NCBI RefSeq assembly: GCF_002564465.1
Contig: NZ_NUUX01000005.1
Span: 76,567 to 140,566, forward strand
From: Bacillus sp. AFS088145
Lineage (GTDB): Bacteria > Bacillota > Bacilli > Bacillales > Bacillaceae_G
Length of the DNA: 64,000 nucleotides
Direction: 5' to 3'
The translations under genes were made by a program, and so were the position numbers. Shown here one piece after another: positions 1 to 9,900 of the stretch; the first letter of the stretch is position 1, and every line of letters starts with the position of its first letter. The notes beneath the pieces are model-generated. The model saw only the letters and a list, made by a program, of their open reading frames with translations, made no database searches and was not told the DNA's origin.

Positions 1-1
1 C

Positions 2-76
2 TTAGGAGTGCTAGGACTTATTTTGTCCATCAAATATATTAAGCCTAACCAAGATACAGAAACCGCTAAATCTTAA
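2..76 (+). CDS. C-terminal end of a gene entering from the left, probably a membrane protein
   Basis: Only the last 24 codons are inside the window; they end at the TAA at 74-76. The visible residues begin with a hydrophobic run (LGVLGLILSIKYI) followed by a short polar tail, as at the end of a multi-pass transporter. The family cannot be told from this much. The same frame stays open past the stop to 262 (see next entry). Confidence 0.5.
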   Translation, partial: LGVLGLILSIKYIKPNQDTETAKS

Positions 77-91
77 AACAAATCTAAAGTT

Positions 92-262
92 TTGGGGTAT
101 TATAAATTATTACAAAGAAGAATTAATCAATATGAGAAGAAATATTTACAGGTAAAACATCGAGTAGAAAACGTAACTGAAACTCCGAAAGGTTTTCCAG
201 TTCCAAAATTTCCTGATATGCCGAATGAACATTGCCCAGGTTTATATGATTTAAATAATTAA
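92..262 (+). CDS. Possible small protein or remnant, 56 residues, TTG start
   Basis: An open frame from TTG at 92 to TAA at 260-262 encodes a basic, then Pro-rich peptide ending in PNEHCPGLYDLNN. Its composition looks protein-like, but there is no clear ribosome binding site, only AAAG close to the TTG. It is in the same frame as the gene ending at 76, so it may once have been the tail of that gene or belong to a lost neighbour. I do not recognise it. Confidence 0.25.
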   Translation: MGYYKLLQRRINQYEKKYLQVKHRVENVTETPKGFPVPKFPDMPNEHCPGLYDLNN

Positions 263-267
263 ATTTT

Positions 268-300
268 AAAACTCCTTACAAAAGTAGGGAGTTTTAATTT
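268..300 (+). terminator. Intrinsic terminator
   Basis: AAAACTCC and GGAGTTTT form a stem, extended by TAC/GTA around a short A-rich loop, followed by a T-rich run. It closes the rightward gene or genes at the window edge and lies between them and the convergent gene at 337. Confidence 0.7.
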
Positions 301-336
301 TACCTATAATTCTTGCCAACTAAGTAGCGCTAAATT

Positions 337-1191
337 TTAAACATACCGTCCATAATCAGGTTTGGCGATTGTGTTGAAGTTTTTAACTAAGTAGTCTAAT
401 TGTTCACTTAAATCGTCTTCTAACAATGGAAAGCCGTGACCTGTTATTGCTCTTTTAGGGTGTAGAGCCTGCAGTTTTTTTACAGAATTCAATGCTCCCT
501 CCCAATCTGTCGTCAAATATCTAGGTGGACCATTTATTTCTCTTTGTTGAATTAGAACATTGTAAATAGCATCTTGTTTAACATTAACAAAGGCGTCTCC
601 AGCAATCAGTAATTGATCATCATCTCTAAAAAGTGAAATATGTCCAGGTGAATGACCCGGTGTGTGAATCCATTGCCAATTTGGCATTTCAGGTACAGAA
701 CCGTTTGTAGGGAGAACATGGATAAATTCTCCTAAATTAATTCCTTCGTTTGGAAACAATGGAGATAACTTTGCAAGAAGTCCACCTTCAACTGTTCCAT
801 CTGGTTCTAGATAATTTTTTTCCCCAGTTAAATATGGTAACTCCTTTTCGTGAGCATAAACAGGTACATTGTATTCCTTTATTAAATCAATAATTGCCCC
901 AACATGATCAAAATGTCCATGGGTAAGTATGATTGCTTTTAATTTGTGTTTTACACCGAATCGTGTTTCAGCGGAATCCAAAATATTATCAAATGACTTT
1001 GGCATACCGGCATCAATTAATACCCACTCACTTGATAAATTAGGATTACCGTAAAGGCAAAAATTCACAATTTGATTTGTTTCATAGTATAAATCATTCG
1101 CTAATTCAAACCCATTCCCACTCGATATAGATGTAATAGGCATATAATGAAATTCCTTATTCATTTTTTGTAGATCGTTTGAGTTATTCAT
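337..1191 (-). CDS. MBL-fold metallo-hydrolase
   Basis: This is a 284-residue metallo-beta-lactamase fold hydrolase. The zinc-binding motif HGHFDH lies at about residues 91-96, with a later HTPGHSPGH and an AGDA motif that supply further ligands, and GHG near the C-terminus. The first possible ATG (1203) overlaps the ribosome binding site. GGAGG sits 5-6 nt before the ATG at 1191, so I place the start there. It is a single gene, divergent from the Ku operon. Family members range from thioesterases to lactonases, so the substrate is unknown. Confidence 0.85.
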   Translation of the reverse strand: MNNSNDLQKMNKEFHYMPITSISSGNGFELANDLYYETNQIVNFCLYGNPNLSSEWVLIDAGMPKSFDNILDSAETRFGVKHKLKAIILTHGHFDHVGAIIDLIKEYNVPVYAHEKELPYLTGEKNYLEPDGTVEGGLLAKLSPLFPNEGINLGEFIHVLPTNGSVPEMPNWQWIHTPGHSPGHISLFRDDDQLLIAGDAFVNVKQDAIYNVLIQQREINGPPRYLTTDWEGALNSVKKLQALHPKRAITGHGFPLLEDDLSEQLDYLVKNFNTIAKPDYGRYV

Positions 1192-1342
1192 AATATCCTC
1201 CATTTAAGACTTATATGCGGATTAACTTTTTTAGTCTTCTTTTATAAGTGTTTTTTATTCTGATGGAGATAAAAAGCAAATTGAATTAAACCCATTCATT
1301 TAACAAAAGCTAATCATAAAAATAAAAAAAGGTAGTGAAGAT

Positions 1343-2179
1343 ATGCATACAGTTTGGAAAGGTACAATCAGTATGGGATTAGTTACAATTCCAGTAAAGT
1401 TGTTTTCAGCAGTTGAGGATAAGGATATAAAGTTTCGTCAATATCATAAAGATTGTAAAACACCGATCTCTTATAAAAAGGTGGCCAGTTGTGACGATGA
1501 AGTTACTCCCGAAGAAATTATTAAAGTATTTGAAACTCCAAATGGTAGAGTTGTGGAAATAACAGAAGAGGAAATGAATAAATTAAAAGAAGAATTTGAA
1601 CTAAAAACTGTATCAATCATTGATTTTGTCAAACTTTCAGAAATTGATCCAGTGTATTTTGATCGAACCTATTATATTGGTCCGGATTCTGGTGGAACAA
1701 AGGCATATGCTTTACTTTCGGAAATTTTGAAGAAAAGTAAGAAAATCGGTCTTGCAAAAATTACAATTCGTAGCAAACAGCGTTTAGCTGCTATTCGCCC
1801 ATATAAAAATTCGATTATTCTTGAAACATTACATTTTCCAGATGAGATTAGAGCAATTGAAAATCTGCCAGGTGGTGTTCCTGAAAAGGCTGGATTGGCA
1901 GAGCGTGAATTACAGGCTGGTATGATGCTAGTTGAACAATTAACGACAACGTTTAATCCAGAAAACTATACCGATACATATCGAACAGCTTTAGAGCAAT
2001 TAATTTCGGAAAAAGTTAATAAAAATGATTATATCGCGACAGGGCAGGAGAAACCGGCAGAACAAAAAAATGTTGTTGATTTAATGTCTGCATTACAAGC
2101 GAGTATCGATCGAACAAAAGGACAAGCAACACCTCCGAAAAAGCCTAAAACAAGAGCACCTAAAAAAGCAACGAGTTAA
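1343..2179 (+). CDS. ku: Ku protein, non-homologous end joining
   Basis: This is a 278-residue bacterial Ku, the homodimeric ring that binds DNA ends and recruits LigD. The N-terminus MHTVWKGTISMGLVTIPVKL and the later LPGGVPEKAGLAERELQAGMML block are typical of the family. The lysine-rich tail (KKPKTRAPKK) resembles the basic DNA-binding C-terminus of other Ku proteins. It is followed after 13 nt by a ligase gene and then a polymerase gene, forming one operon. In spore formers this repair set is generally tied to forespore or stationary-phase expression; no promoter for that was recognised here. Confidence 0.96.
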   Translation: MHTVWKGTISMGLVTIPVKLFSAVEDKDIKFRQYHKDCKTPISYKKVASCDDEVTPEEIIKVFETPNGRVVEITEEEMNKLKEEFELKTVSIIDFVKLSEIDPVYFDRTYYIGPDSGGTKAYALLSEILKKSKKIGLAKITIRSKQRLAAIRPYKNSIILETLHFPDEIRAIENLPGGVPEKAGLAERELQAGMMLVEQLTTTFNPENYTDTYRTALEQLISEKVNKNDYIATGQEKPAEQKNVVDLMSALQASIDRTKGQATPPKKPKTRAPKKATS

Positions 2180-2192
2180 ATAGGAGGTAGAA

Positions 2193-3137
2193 ATGGAGCT
2201 AAATCCAATTTTTCCTTTTGAGCCTATTTCTTCAGATATTGTACCAATTGGTCCTGAGTGGATTTCGCAAATAAAATGGGACGGTACTAGAATCCTAACC
2301 TATTTTGATGGGAAAGAAGTTAAATTATTTAACCGAAAATTAAATGATCGTACAAATATTTTTCCAGAGCTAACAGATATAAAATCCTATTCGACTGCTA
2401 AATCAATCATTTTAGACGGGGAGGTCATCGCTCTCGATCAAAATGGCAATCCATCGTTTCATGAGGTCATGCGGAGGGATGGAATTAGACGCATGGATCG
2501 AATTGATTCAGCTATAGAAGCTGTACCTATTTTCTATATGATTTTTGATATTCTTTTTTACAATGGAGAATGGGTTACGCAATTATCTCTCCAAGAGAGA
2601 CAAAATTTACTATCTGAAGCGGTCCATCCTAATAAGCAAATTCAGTTAGTTCCAAATAATACTGATGGAGTTGCCTTATTTGAAGTTGCGAAACAACATA
2701 ATTTAGAAGGTATCGTATGTAAAAATATAAATAGTAAATACTTGATCAATGGAAAGCACAATGCGTGGCAAAAAGTAAAAAATTATAAGGACGTTATTGC
2801 TGTAATCGGTGGGGTAACGTATCGCTCTGGAATTGTAAATTCTATTTTAGTAGGACTTTATAACGAAGATAACCAACTCGTGTTTATTGGGCATGTTGGA
2901 ACAGGGAAATTAACGAAATCAGAATGGAAAGACCTTACTACAGTCATTAATAAAATAAAAATAGAAAACAATCCATTCAGTAGCCAACCAAAAAGAGTAA
3001 AGGAAATTCAATGGATTCAACCATTGTTAACTGTTAAAGTTCAATTCATTGAATGGACTGAAGGTCATTCATTAAGACAACCAAGTATTCAAGCTTTTAT
3101 CGAAAAAGATCCTAAAGAATGTACTCTTACAGATTAG
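2193..3137 (+). CDS. ATP-dependent DNA ligase, stand-alone LigD-type ligase
   Basis: This 314-residue enzyme has the adenylation motif KWDGTR with the nucleotide-accepting lysine at residue 28, then DGEV, EGIVCK and WQKVKNYK, followed by an OB-fold region from about 205. It would seal ends held by Ku. It lies 13 nt after ku and 12 nt before the polymerase gene. In B. subtilis the ligase and polymerase are fused in LigD (YkoU); here the ligase is a separate, complete polypeptide with its own OB domain. The start has a good ribosome binding site (TAGGAGGTAGAA). The gene ends in TAG. Confidence 0.93.
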   Translation: MELNPIFPFEPISSDIVPIGPEWISQIKWDGTRILTYFDGKEVKLFNRKLNDRTNIFPELTDIKSYSTAKSIILDGEVIALDQNGNPSFHEVMRRDGIRRMDRIDSAIEAVPIFYMIFDILFYNGEWVTQLSLQERQNLLSEAVHPNKQIQLVPNNTDGVALFEVAKQHNLEGIVCKNINSKYLINGKHNAWQKVKNYKDVIAVIGGVTYRSGIVNSILVGLYNEDNQLVFIGHVGTGKLTKSEWKDLTTVINKIKIENNPFSSQPKRVKEIQWIQPLLTVKVQFIEWTEGHSLRQPSIQAFIEKDPKECTLTD

Positions 3138-3149
3138 GGGAAGTAAGAT

Positions 3150-4394
3150 ATGAATCATTACTTTTTTCAAAAACGTAATAAAATTTATACAGGCATTTTT
3201 TTTATTTTAGGTTTCAATATAAAAGAGGAAACCTTTTTAGTGGGACTTAAAAAAGAAAATGATATTTTGCAAATAGGGTCCTTCTCAAATGGACTTAGCG
3301 AGGAAGAGAAGGGTATATTGATTAAAGCAATTGAAGCAAATAAAAAAAGCAAAAATGGTAATATAAAATTTGTTGAGCCTGGGATTTGTATTGAACTTGA
3401 GTTTCAAAGTATAGAAAACAACCAATTAACAAATACAAAATTTATATCCTTTCAATTAAAGCATGCATGGAATGAATGTACTTGGGATGGATTACTATTG
3501 GGTAATCTTAATTTGGAGGAAGAATTAACACTTACCAGTCCTGAAAAAGTAATATGGAAGGATCCATATATAAATAAAGAGAGCTTTGTTTCGTATTTAG
3601 CTCAAATATCCACATATATGCTTCCATTTCTAAAAAATCGTTTATTAACAACGATTCGTTTTCCGAATGGAATAGACGGTGAATCTTTTTTTCAAAAAAA
3701 CCGTCCAGACTATGCTCCGAGTTTTATTAAAACCGAAGAACATGAGGGAAATAATTTTATAATCTGTAATGATGTATCAACATTGCTATGGTTAGGAAAT
3801 CAATTAGCAATCGAATACCATATACCTTTTCAAACATATAAAGCCAATAACCCGATTGAAATCGTATTCGATTTAGATCCACCTAATATAGATGCATTTC
3901 CTTTAGCAATAAAAGCTGCATTGGAAATGAAATTAATCTTTGATTCTTTTCAAATAAAAAGCTATCCAAAGGTATCTGGAAGTAAAGGAATTCAAATTCA
4001 TATTCCGATTAAAGAAAATTCTCTTACCTATGATGAAACAAGAGTATTTACATCTTTTATTGCACATTATTTAATTGAAAAATTTCCAGATGATTTTACG
4101 ATTGAAAGATTTAAAAAAAATCGAGGGAATCGTCTTTATATTGATTATGTACAGCACGCAAAAGGAAAAACCATTATTTCCCCATACTCTACAAGGGGAA
4201 AGGAAAAACCAACTGTTGCAACGCCTCTTTTTTGGGATGAGGTAAATGATGAATTAAAAATCGAAACTTTTACAATCCCGTTTGTACTAAATCGGTTAGA
4301 AAATAGTTCTTGTCCAATGAATGGTTATTTTGATCAAGAAAACATTTCTTTAATTGACTTAATTTCAAAAATTAAAGAAAACGAATCAAAGTAA
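3150..4394 (+). CDS. LigD-type polymerase (POL) with a leading OB-like domain
   Basis: This 414-residue protein has an archaeo-eukaryotic primase-like POL domain from about residue 130, with the catalytic DLDPP at 241-245, SGSKGIQIHIP near 266 and KTIISPYSTRG near the end. It would fill gaps during end joining. Residues 1-115 are not polymerase; they follow the order of the OB-fold part of B. subtilis YkoU (GSFSNGLSEEEK, then a VEPGI.IELEF region). The gene therefore looks like a LigD that lost its adenylation domain while keeping OB and POL, with ligation supplied by the separate gene upstream. It ends the Ku operon. Confidence 0.92.
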   Translation: MNHYFFQKRNKIYTGIFFILGFNIKEETFLVGLKKENDILQIGSFSNGLSEEEKGILIKAIEANKKSKNGNIKFVEPGICIELEFQSIENNQLTNTKFISFQLKHAWNECTWDGLLLGNLNLEEELTLTSPEKVIWKDPYINKESFVSYLAQISTYMLPFLKNRLLTTIRFPNGIDGESFFQKNRPDYAPSFIKTEEHEGNNFIICNDVSTLLWLGNQLAIEYHIPFQTYKANNPIEIVFDLDPPNIDAFPLAIKAALEMKLIFDSFQIKSYPKVSGSKGIQIHIPIKENSLTYDETRVFTSFIAHYLIEKFPDDFTIERFKKNRGNRLYIDYVQHAKGKTIISPYSTRGKEKPTVATPLFWDEVNDELKIETFTIPFVLNRLENSSCPMNGYFDQENISLIDLISKIKENESK

Positions 4395-4428
4395 AAACTC
4401 CCTAATTATATTGTAAGGGAGTTTTTTT
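4393..4428 (+). terminator. Terminator of the Ku operon
   Basis: AAAACTCCCT and AGGGAGTTTT form a stem over a loop of about 12 nt, followed by a T run. It lies just after the polymerase stop and before the convergent RNase J gene. Confidence 0.85.
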
Positions 4429-4433
4429 AAATT

Positions 4434-6107
4434 CTATATTTCAATGATTATTGGTAAAATCATCGGTTTTCTCTTTGTTTTCGTAAATAAAAATTGTCCA
4501 AGAGACCTTTTAATATTTTGCTTCATAACTCCCCATTGGAGTTTGTTCTCATCAAGTAATTCGTTTATGGATGATGTGACGATTTGATTTACTTCTTTCA
4601 ATAAACTTTCTGAATCACGCGCATAGACAAATCCTCTTGAAATGGTATCAGGACCTGAGATAATTTTTCTTTCCATTTTATTAATGGTGATGACGATTAC
4701 AAGCATACCATCTTCAGCAAGTTGTTTTCGATCTCTAAGGACAATGTTACCGACATCTCCTATACCCATTCCATCAACATAAATATTTCCAGCTGGAATT
4801 CTTCGGCTTTGAATTGCTTCTGATTGTAGAATATCGACAACATCACCGTTTTTAATGATAAAAATATTATTTCGTTTGACACCAACAGATTCAGCAAGTG
4901 AACGATGATGGTGAAGCATTCTGTACTCACCATGAATTGGAATAAAATATTTTGGCTTCATTAATGTAAGCATAAGCTTAAGCTCCTCTTGATAAGCATG
5001 ACCAGAAACATGCATTCCAGTCGAGCTTCCTGAACCATAAATAACATTTGCACCGAGATTGTAAAAATTATCGATAATTCGAGAAACGCCGCGCTCATTA
5101 CCGGGAATTGGTGAAGCAGCTAAAATAACAGTATCACCGGGATAAATGTCAACGCCTCTAAAGCTTGAGCTAGCTAGTCGAGCAAGTGCTGCAAGGGGTT
5201 CACCTTGACTACCTGTACATAAAATTGTAATTTCTTCTGGCGCAAAATTATTAATTTCATCTTTATCAATTAACATACCTTCTGGGATTGATAAGTATCC
5301 TTGCTCCATCGCAACTTGAACAACATTCACCATGCTTCTACCTAGTAGAGCTAATTTCCGATTTGTGATAATCGATGCATCAACTATTTGTTGCACCCGG
5401 TGTACATTAGAAGCAAATGTTGAAATAATGACTCTTTGTTTTGCCTTCATAAAAGCATCTACTATATGCTCACCAACAATCCGTTCGGATGGTGTTGAAC
5501 CTGGCCGTTCAGCATTTGTGCTCTCTGATAAAAGTAATAAAACTCCTTTACTACCTATTTCTGCCATTTTATGAATATCTGGATATTGATTGTTAACAGG
5601 AGTTAAATCAAATTTAAAATCCCCTGTATGCACAACAGTTCCTTCAGGCGTTTCAAATACGATGCCTAAGCAATCAGGAATACTATGATTTGTTTTAAAA
5701 AATGAGATCGAAAAATGTTCAAATTTAATAACTGAATCAGAATCTATTAAAATGAGTTCAGTTTCACCTAAGAGACCATGCTCTTTTAATTTAAGCTCAA
5801 TTAATCCAAGCGTTAATCTCGTTGCATAGACTGGAATATTCAATTGCTTCAATAGATAAGGGATTCCACCAATATGATCTTCATGACCGTGCGTAACAAA
5901 TAATCCTTTAATCTTTTCTAGATTCTCCAATAGATAAGTTATATCAGGAATGATTAAATCAACACCTAATAAACTCTCGTCTGGAAACTTAGAACCGCAG
6001 TCTATTAGAATAATTTCTTTTAAGTATTGAATAGCATACATATTTTTTCCAATTTCATTAATTCCACCTAAGGCAAAGACCGATAGCATACTTTTTGTTG
6101 GACTCAA
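4434..6107 (-). CDS. Ribonuclease J family protein (RNase J1-like)
   Basis: This 557-residue beta-CASP metallo-beta-lactamase ribonuclease would act as a 5'-3' exo- and endoribonuclease in mRNA decay. The zinc motif HGHEDHIGG at residues 73-81 is intact, as in J1 (J2 has lost part of it), followed by GDFKFDLTPV, the SESTNAERPGSTPSE block and HVSGHA. The start is TTG at 6107, preceded at 9 nt by AGGAGG. The gene lacks the usual rnjA neighbourhood (rpoY, def), so it is probably an additional paralogue. TTG initiation suggests modest expression. Confidence 0.9.
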   Translation of the reverse strand: MSPTKSMLSVFALGGINEIGKNMYAIQYLKEIILIDCGSKFPDESLLGVDLIIPDITYLLENLEKIKGLFVTHGHEDHIGGIPYLLKQLNIPVYATRLTLGLIELKLKEHGLLGETELILIDSDSVIKFEHFSISFFKTNHSIPDCLGIVFETPEGTVVHTGDFKFDLTPVNNQYPDIHKMAEIGSKGVLLLLSESTNAERPGSTPSERIVGEHIVDAFMKAKQRVIISTFASNVHRVQQIVDASIITNRKLALLGRSMVNVVQVAMEQGYLSIPEGMLIDKDEINNFAPEEITILCTGSQGEPLAALARLASSSFRGVDIYPGDTVILAASPIPGNERGVSRIIDNFYNLGANVIYGSGSSTGMHVSGHAYQEELKLMLTLMKPKYFIPIHGEYRMLHHHRSLAESVGVKRNNIFIIKNGDVVDILQSEAIQSRRIPAGNIYVDGMGIGDVGNIVLRDRKQLAEDGMLVIVITINKMERKIISGPDTISRGFVYARDSESLLKEVNQIVTSSINELLDENKLQWGVMKQNIKRSLGQFLFTKTKRKPMILPIIIEI

Positions 6108-6221
6108 AATCGTATTCCTCCTAGTACATTGAAAAGTATAAACATTTCCTTTTAAGAAATTGCCATATTTTTCTTAGTATGTACGTTTGCATTAAAATCA
6201 TTCAATCGACGATTTGGGTAA

Positions 6222-6256
6222 AAAAAATGAGCCGGTGCAAACCTGGCTCATTTTTC
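6222..6256 (-). terminator. Intrinsic terminator
   Basis: AAAATGAGCC and GGCTCATTTT form a strong stem. Read on the minus strand it is followed by a long T run, so it ends the small gene at 6259-6465. Confidence 0.85.
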
Positions 6257-6258
6257 TA

Positions 6259-6465
6259 TTACTCTTCGAAATAATTTTTAAATGGTTTTTTAGGTGTATG
6301 CGTTTCGTTACGATAATAAGGATTATCAACAGTAGAATCTTTAGGATCCAAATTTGTTTTAATCACTAATGACGGTCCCGTTGTACCATGTTCAGCAATA
6401 ATCCGATCGTTTAATTCATTAAAATCAGGAAGTTTTTTATTCCCTGGTTGTAATGGTTCAGACAT
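6259..6465 (-). CDS. Small conserved-looking hypothetical protein, 68 residues
   Basis: This is a short hydrophilic protein rich in Pro, Asn and Asp (MSEPLQPGNKKLPDFNELND...), without a signal peptide or membrane segment. CAGGAGGTGG lies 5 nt before the ATG at 6465, so the earlier ATG that overlaps this site is not the start. It has its own terminator. I do not recognise a domain. The ribosome binding site, terminator and isolated position make it a real gene. Confidence 0.7.
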   Translation of the reverse strand: MSEPLQPGNKKLPDFNELNDRIIAEHGTTGPSLVIKTNLDPKDSTVDNPYYRNETHTPKKPFKNYFEE

Positions 6466-6927
6466 AAAACCACCTCCTGACAATAGGATGGTTTCTCTAA
6501 GGAAAATTATGTATTTGGTAAAGAAAAAAGATAGGACTTAAATAAGTATCAAATGAAGAAAATAAAAATTTATTTGTTGAGACACTTACTTCTAGGTTGA
6601 ATGAGATTGAAAAAGAGACGAAAAGAAATCGGGTTGAAAAGGTCATTAAAAAGATTAGTTAAAATAAATGAAATAAGCCACAAACGCTTAATAATTTATC
6701 ATTCGTGCTTTTTGTTTGAAGAACCATCTTCAATTTCTATTATCGTAATGTTCATTTGTTATAAAAAAGGATAGGATTGCAGATATTCATTCTGCTTTCT
6801 TGTCCTTTTTTTGTTGGAAATGTTCGAATTATAAAAAAATGTAATTTGATAAAATTTATGAAATCTAAAATTCTGTCAAATCTCAATATAATGAGACTAT
6901 CAAGAGAGAGAGGAAGATGGGGGAAAG
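6466..6927. other. Intergenic region before the first protease gene
   Basis: Just ahead of the protease a TATAAT (6887-6892) could be a -10 box, but no good -35 lies 17 bp before it, so the promoter may need an activator. From 6546 to 6662 one frame is open for 38 codons (ending RVEKVIKKIS) with no plausible start, perhaps a decayed gene end. Nothing else is recognised. Confidence 0.4.
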
Positions 6928-9900
6928 ATGAAAAAAATCAAAAAAAATGTTACAACTGTGGCACTTACAACAGGTCTTGTAGCAAGCGTATTTAATCCAA
7001 TGTCTATTACACACAATGTTCATGCACAACCAGTTTCAAAAGTGGAGCAAGTTTTATCAGCTCTTACACCAGCTCAACGTGAGGCAATTAAACAATTAAA
7101 AGTTAGTGACAAAGAAGGACTTCAAGTATCTCCAGATTTAGATTTAACAAGTGATGCACAAACTTCAGTTATTGTTGAATTTAAGGACAAGCCTGCACAA
7201 ACAGCGGTAATGGTAGCTGAGACAGCAGGTTCAAATCTTTCTGAATCAGATGCACAAGCAAAAGTAGATGCTTCACACGAAACGTTTGGTCAAGATCTAA
7301 AAACGATCTTCAGTAAAGAACTAAAAGAGAAGAAAAATCCATACAAAATTAAACGTTCATACAAAAAAGTATTTAATGGGGTTTCAATGACACTCCCTGC
7401 TAATAAAGTAAAATCATTACTTAAATCGAATGCCGTTCAAGCAGTATGGAGTGATTTACAAGTTCAGTTAGATGATCCAACTGTTAAAGAACAAGCGTCT
7501 GGGCAACAAAGACCAACTCATAATATGGTAACTTTCCCTGGCGTTGAAAAACTTCATGAAGAAGGTTATACAGGTAAGGGCGTGAAAATTGGTATTCTTG
7601 ATACGGGAATTGATTACAATCACCCGGATTTAAAAGGTGCATTTAAAGGCGGCTATGACTTCGTTGATAATGACAATGATCCAATGGAAACAACATATGC
7701 TGATTGGAAGAAATCTGGACTACCTGAAACAAGTGGTGGTGAAGCTTTTTATACTGAGCATGGAACACATGTAGCTGGGATTATTGCGGGACAAGGTAAA
7801 AATAATGCGGACTATGCGGTTACGGGTGTTGCCCCAGATGCTGACATTTATGCTTATCGTGTTTTAGGTCGATATGGATCTGGGCAAACTTCAGCAATTT
7901 TAGCTGGTATTGACAAAGCAGTATCAGACGGTATGGATATCATCAGTATGTCACTTGGAGCAAACTACAATGATCCATTATATCCTACGGCAATTGCGGT
8001 AAATAATGCTGTACTTTCAGGTGTAACAGCGGTAGTTGCAGCAGGAAATTCTGGTAATAAAATGTATACATTAGGTTCTCCAGGAAATGCACCTTTAGCA
8101 ATCACAGTTGGAGCAAGTGATACGTCTGTTACGATTCCACAATATACAGCATCAGCTCATTTATCAACTGGTGATTCACCAACTGATCTAAAGCTAGCTG
8201 CCCAAGGAGATTCTGATAATATAGCGGATTTTCAAGGTCAAACATTGAAAGTGGTAAACGTAGGATCTGGTGCAGATACTGCTTATTATAAACGTGATGC
8301 GGATGGTGGTTATACGATACCGATTGATGTAAATGGAAAAATTGTTATCGCACAACGTGGTAACCTAGGCATAGCTGATATCGTCAATACAGCTAAAAAA
8401 CACGGAGCAAAGGCGGTATTTTTAATCAATACGCCTGGAGATACATTACAAGATGTATTTTTAGGTAACACATACGGATATATTCCAACGTTTTTAATAA
8501 ACAACCAACAAGGTACAGCTATAACAAGTAAACTACTTCTAACTGAAGCTATGAAAGGAAATTCGATTGACTTTACATTCGGTAATATGAGTCAAACTGT
8601 CACACAAGGTAATAAATTAGCAGACTTTAGTTCTCGTGGTCCATCACGTGTGCTATATGATATAAAACCAGAAGTAACAGCACCAGGTGTCTCTGTATTC
8701 TCAACAGTACCTGCATATATGCATAAGGACGATAATGGGAATGCATTAACAGATTATCAAAATGCTTATGAGCGCTTATCAGGTACATCAATGGCTACAC
8801 CGAATGTTTCTGGGGTAGCAGCATTGTTAAAACAAGCTCATCCAGATATGACGCCAGCAGATATTAAAGCATCACTTATGAATACAGCTGATCCTTTAAA
8901 TGATAAATATAGTGTATATGAAGTTGGTGCTGGCCTTGTTAATCCATACAAAGCTGTGCATTCTCAAATGGAAATTCAAGTGAAAGACAAAACGAAGACG
9001 TATAACGGTAATGGTAATTCAGAAGGTACGATTACACTTGCCAGTAAAGGAATCAAAACGATTAAAAACATTACTGGTGCATTAAGTTTTGGTGAACAGT
9101 CTACTGATGGAAAGGATTTAGCAGATCAACGTTCAATGACTTTATTTAATAAAAGTTCTGAAGATAAAACGTTTGATGTAAAAGTCCAATTCCAAACATT
9201 GGATGGAAGATTTACAAATGACTCTAGAGCAGACCAAGACGCTGCTGCTAACGGCGTTACATTAGACGTTAAATCAACGGGTAAAGTGAAACGTTACAGC
9301 AGTGCGAATATGGATGCTACAATTAATGTTCCTAAAACTGCTAAACTTGGAACATATGAAGGCTATGTAGTATACACGAATCAAAAGAATCCTGATGAAA
9401 CATATAAAATTCCATTTGCTATTCATACAGTAAAAGAAGGAATTGATTATGTTAAAGGAGCTCCAGAAGCATTTACCCTACCATATGAAGCAGGTAGTAA
9501 TGCAACAAGATGGTCGATTGGAGTTAACTTTAAGCTAAACTCCCATATGCGTAACTTTGATTTCTTCCTAGTAGATCCAAAAACAAACGAAGAGATTGGT
9601 TACCTTGGTTCAGCTGATGGAATGGGCGCTCAAGAAAATATTGACTATTATTTCCAAGGTGTATTGAACAATGGTCAATATTATCCATTAACTGGAGATC
9701 CTGATAACCCAATTGCATTTGATTATAAGGAAGTTGACCCAGGATTATGGAAAATTAGATTAGTAGGTACAAATGATAATGGTGAAACCTTCACTAGTGA
9801 TGCACCTGTTTATTATGGTGAGAAAGAGCCAAAGGTTACGATGAACTATGAAGCAGGACAAATCGTTGAAACAGCTAATGCAACTGATAAAACTGTTACG

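Noticed and set aside
6777..6995. Reading frame overlapping the start of the first protease
   Set aside because: It overlaps the protease promoter, ribosome binding site and signal peptide in another frame, and has no ribosome binding site.
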